Positions 15,741-23,655 of a DNA stretch of 64,000 nt are shown here, piece by piece. The stretch lies in the NCBI RefSeq assembly GCF_000422465.1, contig NZ_AULV01000014.1, positions 186,001 through 250,000 of the forward strand. Reading direction: 5' to 3'. The position numbers and the translations under genes were made by a program. This DNA is from Paenibacillus harenae DSM 16969 (GTDB lineage Bacteria > Bacillota > Bacilli > Paenibacillales > Paenibacillaceae). A model generated the notes under the pieces. The model made no database searches and was not told the origin of the DNA. It saw only the letters and a program-made list of their open reading frames with translations. How positions within the stretch are numbered: position 1 is the first letter of the stretch; each line of letters opens with the position of its first letter.

Positions 15741-16817
15741 TCAAATGGTTGTTTGCTTGCTCTCTCGAGCAATCTCTTTTCGAACGATCGGCGCGACGCG
15801 GGTGCCAAACAACTCGATGGCGCGCAAGACTTCGCGATGCGGCAATGTGCCGATATTTAGATGTAAGAAGAAACGGTTCGTCCCTAGATTTTTGCGGACG
15901 AGAAGAATCTTCTCCGCGACATATTCAGGATCGCCAACATAAAGGGCTCCATCCATACTACGCGCAGCATCGTAAGATGCACGACTATATGGCGGCCATC
16001 CTAATACTCTGCCGAGTTCATTCATTTGAACCGACGTGTAAGGATAATGTAACTCGGCAGCCTGTTCTGTTGTTTCTCCAACGAAGCCGTGTGAGTGTGT
16101 CGCAATTCTAAGCTTACTCACATCGTGGCCGGCCTCGGCGGCAGCTTGTTTATACAATTCGACTAACGGGGCAAATCTTTCCGGCATTCCGCCAATGATG
16201 GCGAAGACGACGGGCAGCCCCAGCGCTCCTGCCCGAATAGCCGATTCTGGGCGCCCTCCGGTTCCGACCCATACCGGAAGCGGGTCTTGGACGGATCGCG
16301 GATAGACGCCAAGATTATGGATCGCGGGGCGATGACCACCTCGCCATGTGACTTTTTCCGAAGCTCTAATCTTTAGAAGCAATTCAAGGTGTTCTTCAAA
16401 CAATTCGCTGTAATCGTTCAAACTATAGCCAAACAACGGGAACGAATCAATAAAGGATCCTCGGCCTACCATAATTTCCGCCCGGCCATTACTGATGCTG
16501 TCCAGTGTAGAAAAAGATTGGTATACGCGAACCGGATCATCCGAGGAAAGAACGGTAACGGCACTCGTGAGCCGAATTCGCTTGGTTAAAGCTGCAGCCG
16601 CCGCAAGCACCACGGCTGGCGATTCAGAGGCATAATCAAACCGTTGATGCTCTCCGATTCCAAACACATCAAGGCCGGCTTGATCGGCAATAACGATCTC
16701 TTCGACCCCGTTCCGAATCCGCCTGGGATGGCTAATCCTCTTGCCCGTTACGGGATCCGGTGAGTTCTCTAGAAAAGTATTGATGCCTATTTCAAAGTTG
16801 TCTGTGGATTCAGCCAT
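15741..16817 (-). CDS. LLM-class flavin-dependent oxidoreductase (luciferase-like)
   Basis: A 358-residue TIM-barrel protein of the bacterial luciferase-like monooxygenase family. Family features: QAGLDVFGIGEHQRFDYASE near residue 52 (flavin site), TKRIRLTSAVTVLSSDDPVR, GRAEIMVGRGSF, and PLPVWVGTGGRPES near 180. These enzymes use reduced FMN or F420; in Firmicutes without F420 the FMNH2 type is expected. It is read together with an aldo-keto reductase and an MFS transporter gene (39 and 69 bases apart), under two operators bound probably by the TetR encoded upstream. The substrate is unknown; the set suggests oxidative handling and export of a small organic compound. Confidence 0.88.
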   Translation of the reverse strand: MAESTDNFEIGINTFLENSPDPVTGKRISHPRRIRNGVEEIVIADQAGLDVFGIGEHQRFDYASESPAVVLAAAAALTKRIRLTSAVTVLSSDDPVRVYQSFSTLDSISNGRAEIMVGRGSFIDSFPLFGYSLNDYSELFEEHLELLLKIRASEKVTWRGGHRPAIHNLGVYPRSVQDPLPVWVGTGGRPESAIRAGALGLPVVFAIIGGMPERFAPLVELYKQAAAEAGHDVSKLRIATHSHGFVGETTEQAAELHYPYTSVQMNELGRVLGWPPYSRASYDAARSMDGALYVGDPEYVAEKILLVRKNLGTNRFFLHLNIGTLPHREVLRAIELFGTRVAPIVRKEIARESKQTTI

Positions 16818-16856
16818 AGTTGATCCTCCTTATCATGTTGATCGCAGGCAAAAATA

Positions 16857-17810
16857 TTATCGATGTCCTGCGGCAACGTTTTTTGGCGCTACTTCGTTGA
16901 TACGTTTAAGATCGGTATCCGTAAGCTCAACTTGCAAAGATCCAAGATTATCCTCCAAATACTTTCTTCTTTTCGTTCCTGGAATAGGCACGATATCGCT
17001 GCCTTGCATCAATATCCATTTCAGCGCCAATTGAGGCGCGGTGCACCCCTTTTCAGCAGCCATCTCTTGAATTCGGGCGACAAATTCAAGGTTTTTCTGT
17101 AAGTTTTGCCCTTGAAATCTAGGGAAGTTCCGTCTGATGTCGCCGTACCCCAAATCCTCGTACCGTTGAATAGTACCTGTTAAGAAACCACGTCCAAGCG
17201 GACTATAGGCTACAAATCCGATGCCAAGCTCTCTGCAGGTAGGGAGAACTTCGTCTTCAATGTCTCGGGACCACAAGGAATATTCCGTTTGCACTGCCGA
17301 TATTGGATGAACCTCATGTGCTCTGCGTATCATAGCTGGCGAGGCTTCTGAAAGGCCGATATAACGAACCTTTCCTTCCTTTACCAGATCAGCCATCGCC
17401 CCTACAGACTCTTCGACTGGAGTATAGGGATCAATACGATGCAAATAATACAGGTCGATGTGGTCAACGCCTAATCTGCGCAAGCTTGCTTCACAGGCAG
17501 CCTTAACATATTCCGCTCTTCCGTTATATCCCCACATCGGCCCTTTGTCGCGCACTACCCCAAACTTGGTAGCCAAAGTGACCTCATGACGCCGATCTTT
17601 GATCGCTTTTCCCACCAGTTTTTCATTTTCGCCGACACCGTACATATCCGAGGTATCCAAGAAGCCCGCACCAAGTTCTAAAGAACGATGAATCGTTCGT
17701 ATGGATTCTTGCTCATCCCGGTCACTGCCGTAAAAATCGGACATGGTCATACAGCCAAGTCCAAGAGCTGATACTTCCAGCCCGCTTGATCCAAGCGCTC
17801 TTTTCTCCAT
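16857..17810 (-). CDS. Aldo/keto reductase
   Basis: A 317-residue (beta/alpha)8 oxidoreductase using NADPH. The catalytic tetrad is visible: Asp in FLDTSDMYG with its Tyr (about 53 and 58), Lys in TLATKFG (about 83) and His in LYYLHRIDP (about 123). [14 protein letters not shown] and [13 protein letters not shown] are also typical of the YakC/Tas-like branch. The C-terminal [14 protein letters not shown] binds the cofactor's 2'-phosphate. The gene stands between the MFS and luciferase-like genes, all minus strand with short gaps, and is likely one operon with them. The reaction is carbonyl reduction; the natural substrate cannot be told. Confidence 0.93.
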   Translation of the reverse strand: MEKRALGSSGLEVSALGLGCMTMSDFYGSDRDEQESIRTIHRSLELGAGFLDTSDMYGVGENEKLVGKAIKDRRHEVTLATKFGVVRDKGPMWGYNGRAEYVKAACEASLRRLGVDHIDLYYLHRIDPYTPVEESVGAMADLVKEGKVRYIGLSEASPAMIRRAHEVHPISAVQTEYSLWSRDIEDEVLPTCRELGIGFVAYSPLGRGFLTGTIQRYEDLGYGDIRRNFPRFQGQNLQKNLEFVARIQEMAAEKGCTAPQLALKWILMQGSDIVPIPGTKRRKYLEDNLGSLQVELTDTDLKRINEVAPKNVAAGHR

Positions 17811-17879
17811 AAAAAATCACTCCTCATGTTCAATGTTGAAATCACATTACGGTATGTTTTGCCTATTCGATATCTTTGC

Positions 17880-19076
17880 TTATACGCTTTTGAGTTGTTC
17901 GGCCACATTCTGTTTATTTTTCAAAGCAAGCGAAATCACTGCAAATACGGTTGCAAGCAATACGATTAGTCCTCCGACCCAACCAATCGATGATAGGGAG
18001 AGTTGTTCGACAACCACGCCACCTAGAACTGCTCCCAAGGCGACACCAATATGGAATGCAGAGGAATTCAAACTCAAAATAATATCGGTTGATAGAGGAG
18101 CCATAGTAACCAGACTAAACTGCTGTGCTGGGGCCGTTGTCCAAGCTCCAAGCATCCAAAGAGCTAGTATGAACAAGGCGCCTGCAAAGTTGACGGCAGC
18201 AATCGGGAGAAAGAAAAGGGCAATCATATGAAGGAGCAGACTTGCAATAAGAGTACGAGCAATTCCCCATTTATCCGCTCCGTATCCTCCTATACGTGCT
18301 CCTACTACAGCCATTAATCCCATGCCTAGCAAGACAAGGCTGATTGTATTGGAGTTTAGACCTGCGGTTTCGCGCAGCAATGGAGCTAGATACGTAGAAA
18401 CAACAGAGTAACCTGTAATAAAGAACAAAGAGGTTAACAAGCCGCTTATTACTTTGAATTCTTTGAGTACAGCCAGTTGTTTAGATAGCGGAATCGCTTC
18501 TTGACCGGATAACTTAGGAACGGCTTTTGCGATGGGAACAGTCATTATTACGGTAATTACGCCAAGTATAGCGAAGATCCAGCGCCACCCTATATACTCC
18601 CCGATCAAAGTGCCTAAAGGAAGTCCGATGACGAGTGAAAGACTTGTCCCCATTAAGACAGTACCGATCGCACTTCCTCTTTTCTCCGGCGGAGCTATTT
18701 GTGCGGCTACACCCAAGGCAACAACGGCGAAAACGCCTGCGCTTACTCCCAAGACAGCCCTGGAAATCATAAGCAATGCATAATTAGGGCTTAGAACAGC
18801 AATGATATTGCCGACAACGAAAATACATAATGCTGCCAATAATAGCTTTTTTCGATCTACTTTTGATGAGATTGCGATTAGAATCGGCGTACCCACAGCG
18901 TAGGCAATGGAATACACAGTAACTAATTGTCCGGCAAGACCTATTGATACATTTATATCTGAGGCAAGCATGTCAAGAATTCCAGTAATAATCGATTCGG
19001 CCGTACCGACTACGGTCGCGCCTAGTGCAAGAAAATAAATAATCAATTTGTAGCTCTTCATGTTGTAGTTATTCAT
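17880..19076 (-). CDS. MFS transporter, DHA1 (AraJ/YdhP-like) family
   Basis: A 398-residue protein with twelve hydrophobic helices and no large soluble domain. The loop 2-3 motif appears as KVDRKKLLLAALC, and helix 4-5 contains RAVLGVSAGVFAVVALGVAA followed by PPEKRGSAIGTVLMGTSLSL, as in the AraJ/PbuE-type subgroup of small-molecule exporters. An alternative start five residues in (MKSYKLI) is possible. It is the first gene of the operon MFS - aldo-keto reductase - luciferase-like, with two TetR-type palindromes in its upstream region. It probably exports the compound that induces the operon. Confidence 0.92.
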   Translation of the reverse strand: MNNYNMKSYKLIIYFLALGATVVGTAESIITGILDMLASDINVSIGLAGQLVTVYSIAYAVGTPILIAISSKVDRKKLLLAALCIFVVGNIIAVLSPNYALLMISRAVLGVSAGVFAVVALGVAAQIAPPEKRGSAIGTVLMGTSLSLVIGLPLGTLIGEYIGWRWIFAILGVITVIMTVPIAKAVPKLSGQEAIPLSKQLAVLKEFKVISGLLTSLFFITGYSVVSTYLAPLLRETAGLNSNTISLVLLGMGLMAVVGARIGGYGADKWGIARTLIASLLLHMIALFFLPIAAVNFAGALFILALWMLGAWTTAPAQQFSLVTMAPLSTDIILSLNSSAFHIGVALGAVLGGVVVEQLSLSSIGWVGGLIVLLATVFAVISLALKNKQNVAEQLKSV

Positions 19077-19208
19077 AAATGCTTCTAATCTCCCCGTGTT
19101 CCTAAAATAAAATTGATATTGAATCTAAATATTCTTTAACAGGCTTTCCTACGCATCAGGATGCCTTTGGCCTTTGTTAGAAAGCACACGACGTCCACCC
19201 CCCTTTCA

Positions 19209-19253
19209 ATCGAACGATCGATCAACTTACTTCAAAAAAATCGAACGTTCGAT
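19209..19253. promoter_or_regulatory. Two palindromic TetR operators upstream of the MFS operon
   Basis: ATCGAACGATCGAT at 19209-19222 and the perfect palindrome ATCGAACGTTCGAT at 19240-19253, each followed by CAA. A third copy lies in front of the TetR gene itself. Confidence 0.8.
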
Positions 19254-19279
19254 CAATTTTTCGAAAAAAAATGGGCTGC

Positions 19280-19852
19280 TTATGCTTTAATAGCATCCCA
19301 GCTCATTTGAATCATTTTATCAATATTAGCAGAACTGAACTCATATTCACCATTTATATACTCTTTCCCCATTTGGACAAATGGCAGACAGGAGTAGGTA
19401 ACTAAAAGATTGGTCTCCGAATCCTTGAATAGTCCTTCTCTGATCCCCCTCTCGAATAGAGCATACATCGGCTTGAACACTCCACCGTTTTGATCTTTAC
19501 AGCTTTTGCGTATAAACGGAGAGTCAAGAAATTGTTCCATTAACAGAAAGTTAGCTTTATTATTCACAATATAATTGGAATAATTACGCAAGATTTTCTC
19601 AAAACCATCCTTGACTGACATATCCGCCGTTACACCTCTAAACATCATCTGATGCATTTGATCCTTGAGGTTAAAATATAGTTTTATTAGCAAGTCTTCT
19701 TTACTTTCAAAATAAAAGTAAATGGATGATGAGGAGATGCTTGCCCTCTTCGCAATTTTGGACATGGATATATCGGATAGCCCTATTTCATTAAGAAGTG
19801 CAATGGTTGTCTGATAGATAAGTTCCATTTTGTTTTCGGATTTGTTTTTCAT
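19280..19852 (-). CDS. TetR/AcrR-family regulator of the MFS operon
   Basis: A 190-residue repressor. The helix-turn-helix covers about residues 8-52: LIYQTTIALLNEIGLSDISM then KIAKRASISSSSIYFYFESK with the typical Y-F-x-F/Y-x-x-K-E-D-L-L end. The C-terminal part is the ligand-binding and dimer domain. It is upstream of, and parallel to, the MFS - aldo-keto reductase - luciferase-like operon. One operator copy (19865-19878) lies in its own promoter and two lie in the promoter of the MFS operon, which predicts repression of both, relieved by a small molecule. Confidence 0.92.
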   Translation of the reverse strand: MKNKSENKMELIYQTTIALLNEIGLSDISMSKIAKRASISSSSIYFYFESKEDLLIKLYFNLKDQMHQMMFRGVTADMSVKDGFEKILRNYSNYIVNNKANFLLMEQFLDSPFIRKSCKDQNGGVFKPMYALFERGIREGLFKDSETNLLVTYSCLPFVQMGKEYINGEYEFSSANIDKMIQMSWDAIKA

Positions 19853-19864
19853 AAATTGATTATA

Positions 19865-19878
19865 ATCGATCGTTCGAT
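19865..19878. promoter_or_regulatory. TetR operator in front of its own gene
   Basis: ATCGATCGTTCGAT followed by CAAA, matching at 13 of 14 positions the operator at 19240-19253. It lies 13 bases upstream of the TetR start, where binding would block transcription or early elongation. Confidence 0.75.
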
Positions 19879-20117
19879 CAAAATCAAATTGTTTTCGACA
19901 ACATACACATGTCCGAAAAAATCAAACTTGTAATAAGGTGATTGCTCATGCGACGATGGCGAAACGGTCTCGATTGAATCTTCTAACCGTTGCTGAAGCA
20001 CACTCCCTTGGTTTCATGCTTCTGTAGATCGATTTTATCGTCTTCAAGAACCTTCCCAATCGATAATGATTTAAAGAAATAATATAATGTCCATCTTCAG
20101 GCCACGCCGGAAATGGC

Positions 20118-20501
20118 CTACATTCGCCACCACGATGAAAAGGGGACGGTAAACTCTCCAATAAGTGGAACCGTTTCGACGATTTTAGGAGTCATTAATT
20201 TAACGTTTGCTTCGTTTGCCTTTTGTAATGCTCGTTCCACCGGTTCTGTCCAACCATAATAAGCAAGGGTGAAAGCTCCCCAATGAATTAACATCATATT
20301 CTTCCCATTTACATCTAAATGAGCCTGAACAGCTTCTTCGGGTGTCATATGTACCCAAGGCCATCGTTTATCATATTGACCACCTTCAATTAATGTCATG
20401 CTAAACGGTCCGTACTTTTTTCCTATTTCCTTAAAATGTGAATCGTATCCTCCATATCCGCTAGTATAGAATAGATCCATAAATAACCTCATCCCACTCA
20501 C
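20118..20501 (-). pseudogene. 5'-truncated MBL-fold hydrolase (NAPE-PLD/UlaG-like)
   Basis: The 127 codons match only the C-terminal third of metallo-beta-lactamase-fold lipid hydrolases: YTSGYGGYDSHFKEIGKKYG, then LIEGGQYDKRWPWVHMTPEE and MLIHWGAFTLAYYGWTEPVE carry late metal-ligand histidines and the usual W-G-A-F-x-L. The N-terminal H-x-H-x-D-H metal site is missing because the frame begins just upstream at 20501, so the product cannot be an active enzyme. It may have been displaced by the TetR gene next to it, which begins 10 bases away. The 265 bases between 19853 and 20117 contain no other supported gene. Confidence 0.82.
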
Positions 20502-20511
20502 ACATCAAACA

Positions 20512-21084
20512 TTAACCATTGCCAATCAACCCGAATAACAACAGACGGTTCATCTCAGCCATCTTTTCTTTATAGTTTCCTGACTTTGCCCAAGTTAATT
20601 GAATGGTTCCAATCACATTTAACAATTCAAGAACAGTCTCTAGAGAAACTGAAGAGTGAATAGCTCCTTCCTTTTTCGCAAGTTCAATAAGCTCTTGAAG
20701 CATTTGAATTCTAATTTTATTTGTATTTTCACTATAGAGACTTGATAACACATGGTCCTTTACGGCACCAGGCGAACCAAGCAATTGATAGTCCTGATCG
20801 GCGCAAATATCCATGATTTGAACGATTTTATCCTTGAAATCGATGTCTTGGTTCATGATCTCTTCGGCCATATGAAGGGTATTTTGCATCAAAACGTTTG
20901 CGCATTCCTTGACTATCCCTTCTTTGCTTTCGAAATAGTTATACAGCGATACGGATGATACGCCGGACTCAGCGGCAATATCCTTTATGCTGACATGAAC
21001 GAAACCTTTTTCTTTAAAGAGCTTTAATGCCGCATTAACAACTGCCGTCTTCTTTTTCTGAGTCCTTATTTCGAATTTATTCAT
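20512..21084 (-). CDS. TetR/AcrR-family regulator, divergent from a reductase gene
   Basis: Start at ATG 21084 with GGAGG upstream; 190 residues. The N-terminal domain is TetR type: VVNAALKLFKEKGFVHVSI then IAAESGVSSVSLYNYFESKE with the conserved Y-N-Y-F-x-x-K. The rest is the alpha-helical effector domain. It is divergent from the ketopantoate-reductase-like gene with two AT-rich dyads between them, a typical layout for a repressor acting on itself and its neighbour. Its other neighbour is a broken metallohydrolase gene on the same strand. Confidence 0.9.
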   Translation of the reverse strand: MNKFEIRTQKKKTAVVNAALKLFKEKGFVHVSIKDIAAESGVSSVSLYNYFESKEGIVKECANVLMQNTLHMAEEIMNQDIDFKDKIVQIMDICADQDYQLLGSPGAVKDHVLSSLYSENTNKIRIQMLQELIELAKKEGAIHSSVSLETVLELLNVIGTIQLTWAKSGNYKEKMAEMNRLLLFGLIGNG

Positions 21085-21141
21085 TACACATTCCTCCATC
21101 CCGCATCCCAATCTAAAATCAATGTAGCACAATTCGAAAGG

Positions 21142-21248
21142 TTTTTAAATTTAATGGTCATAAATTTAAAAAAATATTGACTTACCATTCTGATCGGAGA
21201 TAAAATCAAATAGAATATTTTTAAATATTACACCTTGATATTTAAAAA
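21142..21248. promoter_or_regulatory. Two AT-rich dyads and promoter between TetR and reductase genes
   Basis: TTTTTAAATTTA at 21142 pairs with TAAATTTAAAAA ending at 21172, and TTTTTAAATAT at 21218 pairs with ATATTTAAAAA ending at 21248. Between them TTGACT at 21177 and TAAAAT at 21201, 18 bases apart, form a promoter reading toward the reductase gene. The dyads are probable sites for the adjacent TetR. Confidence 0.7.
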
Positions 21249-21284
21249 CTTTTTATTGCGAAACAACCAAAATGGAGGAATAAT

Positions 21285-22220
21285 ATGAGAATACTGGTCT
21301 ACGGGGCAGGGGTTTTGGGAAGTTATTTAGCTCACGAATTAGTGCACGGGGGCAACGAAGTCACAATGTTAGCCAGAGGACGGCGGGCGGATGAGTTACA
21401 GCAGAACGGTAATGTGATCCGCCATTATTTACAGCTCCGAACAACGGTCGATAAAGTAAACGTAATTCGTGAATTACAGCCGGAGGATGTTTATGATCTC
21501 ATCTTCGTAGTGATGAAATATCCGGATTTCGAGGCAGTCCTTCCTGCCCTTGCAGCGAATCAAAGCAAACATATTATTATTATGGGCAATAATGCAAGTC
21601 CCATTGAAATGCGGCATTATTTGCAGTCCAATAGCCCTGTAGAGAAAAAGGTTGCCTTTGCTTTTCAGACGCTTGCCGGATGGAGAGAGAACGGTCGGGT
21701 AAACTGCTTGCGCGGTCCAAAGGTGACCTTGGTTTTCGGCGGCTTGGGAGAGCAGCTACATTGGAGATCGGTCATTGACCAAGCTCTAAAGAACACAAGG
21801 TATAAAACGATCACCTTTACAAATATGGATGAATGGCTGAAAAGTCACTTCATTTTGATCTTGCCTTTGAATCGCATAGCCGTCTCGTATAATGGGAATC
21901 TGCGCAAAGCGGCTAGGGACAAAAGGCTGCTTAACTACGTCATTGACGCAATAGATGAAGGCCATCAAGTGTTGATAAAAAATGGTTACACAATTACGCC
22001 TGCGAATCAACAACAGTTAGTCCGAAAATATCGCAAGATGTTTTTTACCGTGTTGAAGATTATATTATCAACCCCCATCGGCAGAATCATACTAAGCGAT
22101 AAGGCGGTATCTGCCAACGAAATGACTGCGTTGTACCAAGCTTTTTCTGACTTAAAGAAAAGAAGTAACATGGCCACACCAAATTGGGACAAGCTTTACA
22201 ATTACACCCCTTTGCAATAA
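21285..22220 (+). CDS. Ketopantoate reductase family (ApbA/PanE-like) oxidoreductase
   Basis: A 311-residue protein with the N-terminal NAD(P)-binding signature VYGAGVLGSYLAHEL (G-x-G-x-x-G at about 7-12) followed by TMLARGRRADELQQNG, as in ApbA/PanE proteins. GGAGG precedes the ATG. The C-terminal helical domain is present, but the canonical catalytic Lys and Glu pattern of true PanE is not clear to me, and paralogues of this kind are common beside TetR genes, so ketopantoate is not claimed as substrate. Divergent from the TetR gene with two operators. It is the last accessory gene before the rlmH end. Confidence 0.85.
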   Translation: MRILVYGAGVLGSYLAHELVHGGNEVTMLARGRRADELQQNGNVIRHYLQLRTTVDKVNVIRELQPEDVYDLIFVVMKYPDFEAVLPALAANQSKHIIIMGNNASPIEMRHYLQSNSPVEKKVAFAFQTLAGWRENGRVNCLRGPKVTLVFGGLGEQLHWRSVIDQALKNTRYKTITFTNMDEWLKSHFILILPLNRIAVSYNGNLRKAARDKRLLNYVIDAIDEGHQVLIKNGYTITPANQQQLVRKYRKMFFTVLKIILSTPIGRIILSDKAVSANEMTALYQAFSDLKKRSNMATPNWDKLYNYTPLQ

Positions 22221-22410
22221 TGGAAATAATCACATGTTCTTGTCTCTAATCGATAGAAATCTGCCTATTCTAAGTCAGATGTGGGATGTAGTTAAACAGG
22301 TGGTTCGAGAACTATAGGTCTAATAAAGCAACCCTCATCTAAGGTGTCTACGTAACATCCAAATCATCCACCAGCGAGCACTATTATTATGCTTCGCAAG
22401 GCTTCTCGAA

Positions 22411-22440
22411 AAAATTTCGCCTACTTGTGATACGGTTCCC
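22411..22440. repeat. Chromosomal attachment-type site at the rlmH 3' end, copy S6
   Basis: The minus-strand core at 22421-22438, GAACCGTATCACAAGTAG, is the last five codons plus stop of rlmH, followed by GCGAAATTTTTT. Unlike the other copies it lacks the inner inverted arm on the rlmH side, as expected if it is the original chromosomal half. In staphylococci the corresponding bases of orfX are the SCC integration site. Confidence 0.8.
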
Positions 22441-22900
22441 CCCGATTTATCTTCACCGCCCGATAAATCTGCTCCACCAGCACCAGCCGCATTAGCTGGT
22501 GCGGCAAGGTCATGCGCCCAAAGCTCAGCTTCTGCTGGGCGCGCTTAAGCACGGCGGGAGCTAAGCCATTGCTCCCGCCAATAACAAAAGCCACGTGGCT
22601 TCGCCCATACGTGGCTAACTTATCGAGCTGGTCCGCGAGATCCTCGCTGGACCAGAGCTCGCCTTCCAGCGCGAGCGCGACAACGTGCGCATCCGGCTTC
22701 AGCTGCGCCAGAAGCCTCTCGCCCTCTCGCTCGCGCACAATCGCTTCCTCCGCCGCCGACATCGTCTCCGGCGCTTTCTCATCGGGCACTTCCGTGAGCG
22801 TAAGCTTCACGTAAGGCCCGAGCCGCTTGGCATACTCGGCTATGCCAAGCACCAAATATTTTTCCTTCAGCTTCCCTACGGCCGCTATCTGTATATGCAT
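22421..22900 (-). CDS. rlmH: 23S rRNA (pseudouridine-1915-N3)-methyltransferase RlmH
   Basis: A 159-residue SPOUT-class methyltransferase, the usual length. The start is [16 protein letters not shown] at 22900; a longer frame to 22945 is a read-through of upstream repeat DNA. Family hallmarks: GKLKEKY near the N-terminus, [16 protein letters not shown], the knotted SAM-binding stretch [11 protein letters not shown] and the terminal RGEPYHK. RlmH methylates pseudouridine 1915 in helix 69 of 23S rRNA on the 70S ribosome. The last codons coincide with the repeat described in this window: in Staphylococcus the same position is the integration site for SCC elements. The ribosome site is weak, AAGGATG lying 14 bases upstream. 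Confidence 0.95.
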   Translation of the reverse strand: MHIQIAAVGKLKEKYLVLGIAEYAKRLGPYVKLTLTEVPDEKAPETMSAAEEAIVREREGERLLAQLKPDAHVVALALEGELWSSEDLADQLDKLATYGRSHVAFVIGGSNGLAPAVLKRAQQKLSFGRMTLPHQLMRLVLVEQIYRAVKINRGEPYHK

Positions 22901-22906
22901 GCGCTG

Positions 22907-23054
22907 CGCTACACATCCTTCTGTGATTCTTTGGTGTCCGTTCACCCGTCTTAGAAAAGCCGCAAGGTCTTCTTTTTCGCATTTGGGTTTATTTTCACCA
23001 TTCCTATGTTCGGATATGTCCGCTACACATCCTTCTTTTATTCTTTGGTGTCCG
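22907..23054. repeat. 34-bp direct repeat pair upstream of rlmH
   Basis: Copies at 22907-22940 and 23021-23054 agree at 32 of 34 bases, both beginning CGCTACACATCCTTCT and ending TTCTTTGGTGTCCG. They are 114 bases apart. The first copy reaches within seven bases of the rlmH start and supplies its AAGGATG. The 210-base gap between rlmH and the CxxC gene holds nothing else I can support. Confidence 0.85.
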
Positions 23055-23110
23055 CTTCATCCCATATATTTATTAAGCCCGCCTGCCAGGCATCCCTTAG
23101 CATTACCCCG

Positions 23111-23278
23111 CTACACCACCAAAAAAGCCGCTGCATCCTCGCACAAATCGCATTTGCGGGGCGGATCCCAATCGGCGAATTGCGTCTCCTTCAAATCGAC
23201 CACGTCCGGCGCATCCTCATATTCATCCACAAAACGGTCCAACGCCCGCTCAATACATGCTTTACATACACAATACAT
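23111..23278 (-). CDS. CxxC mini-protein, YyzF/BA_5709 type
   Basis: A 55-residue protein opening MYCVCKACIERALDRFVDEY and closing with CDLCEDAAAFLVV. It has four cysteines in two pairs (C3/C5-C8 and C45-C48), the arrangement of the CxxH/CxxC family found beside rlmH in Bacillales (yyzF in B. subtilis). The pairs should bind zinc. The function is unknown. It is on the minus strand immediately upstream of rlmH, its usual neighbour. GGAAG is present some 14 bases before the ATG. Confidence 0.85.
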   Translation of the reverse strand: MYCVCKACIERALDRFVDEYEDAPDVVDLKETQFADWDPPRKCDLCEDAAAFLVV

Positions 23279-23371
23279 CGTCTACACGCTTCCTATCCCT
23301 GGTTGATGTCGTCCTTCTTGTTCTCCCAGCATATCAGAAAATGGTACCCCATGTGAAGAACAACCGTCCTC

Positions 23372-23466
23372 CCTGAGCCATTAGGATAGTGTCTTAAAGC
23401 GCTCACCCCTATAATTCCGTCCTGAGCTAATGGGATAGTGTCTTAAAGCGCTCATCCCCTATATTC
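23372..23466. repeat. Tandem pair of about 48-bp repeats
   Basis: Two units with a period of 49 bases: the first starts CCTGAGCCATTAGGATAGTG at 23372, the second CCTGAGCTAATGGGATAGTG at 23421; both continue TCTTAAAGCGCTCA and end in a CCCCTATA stretch. About 43 of 48 bases agree. They lie in the 377-base gap between the HtrA and CxxC genes, which otherwise holds the HtrA terminator and presumably the CxxC promoter. Confidence 0.85.
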
Positions 23467-23583
23467 TCCCCAAATCTCCATCCAAGCAGAAATGCCGATC
23501 AGCGTCCTTGTCTGAGGACGCAACCGTTTCGCGGTGAAATATAAGCCCATTTATAAGTGCTAAACTTATAAAGTCTTATATTT

Positions 23584-23640
23584 AAAAAAAGCCGCAGTGC
23601 CTACGAACGGTTCCAATCCACCATTCCCAGCAACTGCAGC
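23584..23640 (-). terminator. Rho-independent terminator of the HtrA gene
   Basis: On the minus strand GCTGCAGT pairs with ACTGCGGC across a 35-base loop and is followed by TTTTTTTA. It lies 16 bases past the HtrA stop. Confidence 0.75.
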
Positions 23641-23655
23641 TCTTTAAACCTGCTA

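Noticed and set aside
1..22400. Search for a Ccr-type serine recombinase, integron integrase or transposase to explain the repeats
   Set aside because: None of the visible proteins fits; all genes are regulators, enzymes or transporters. The recombinase, if it exists, lies outside the window.
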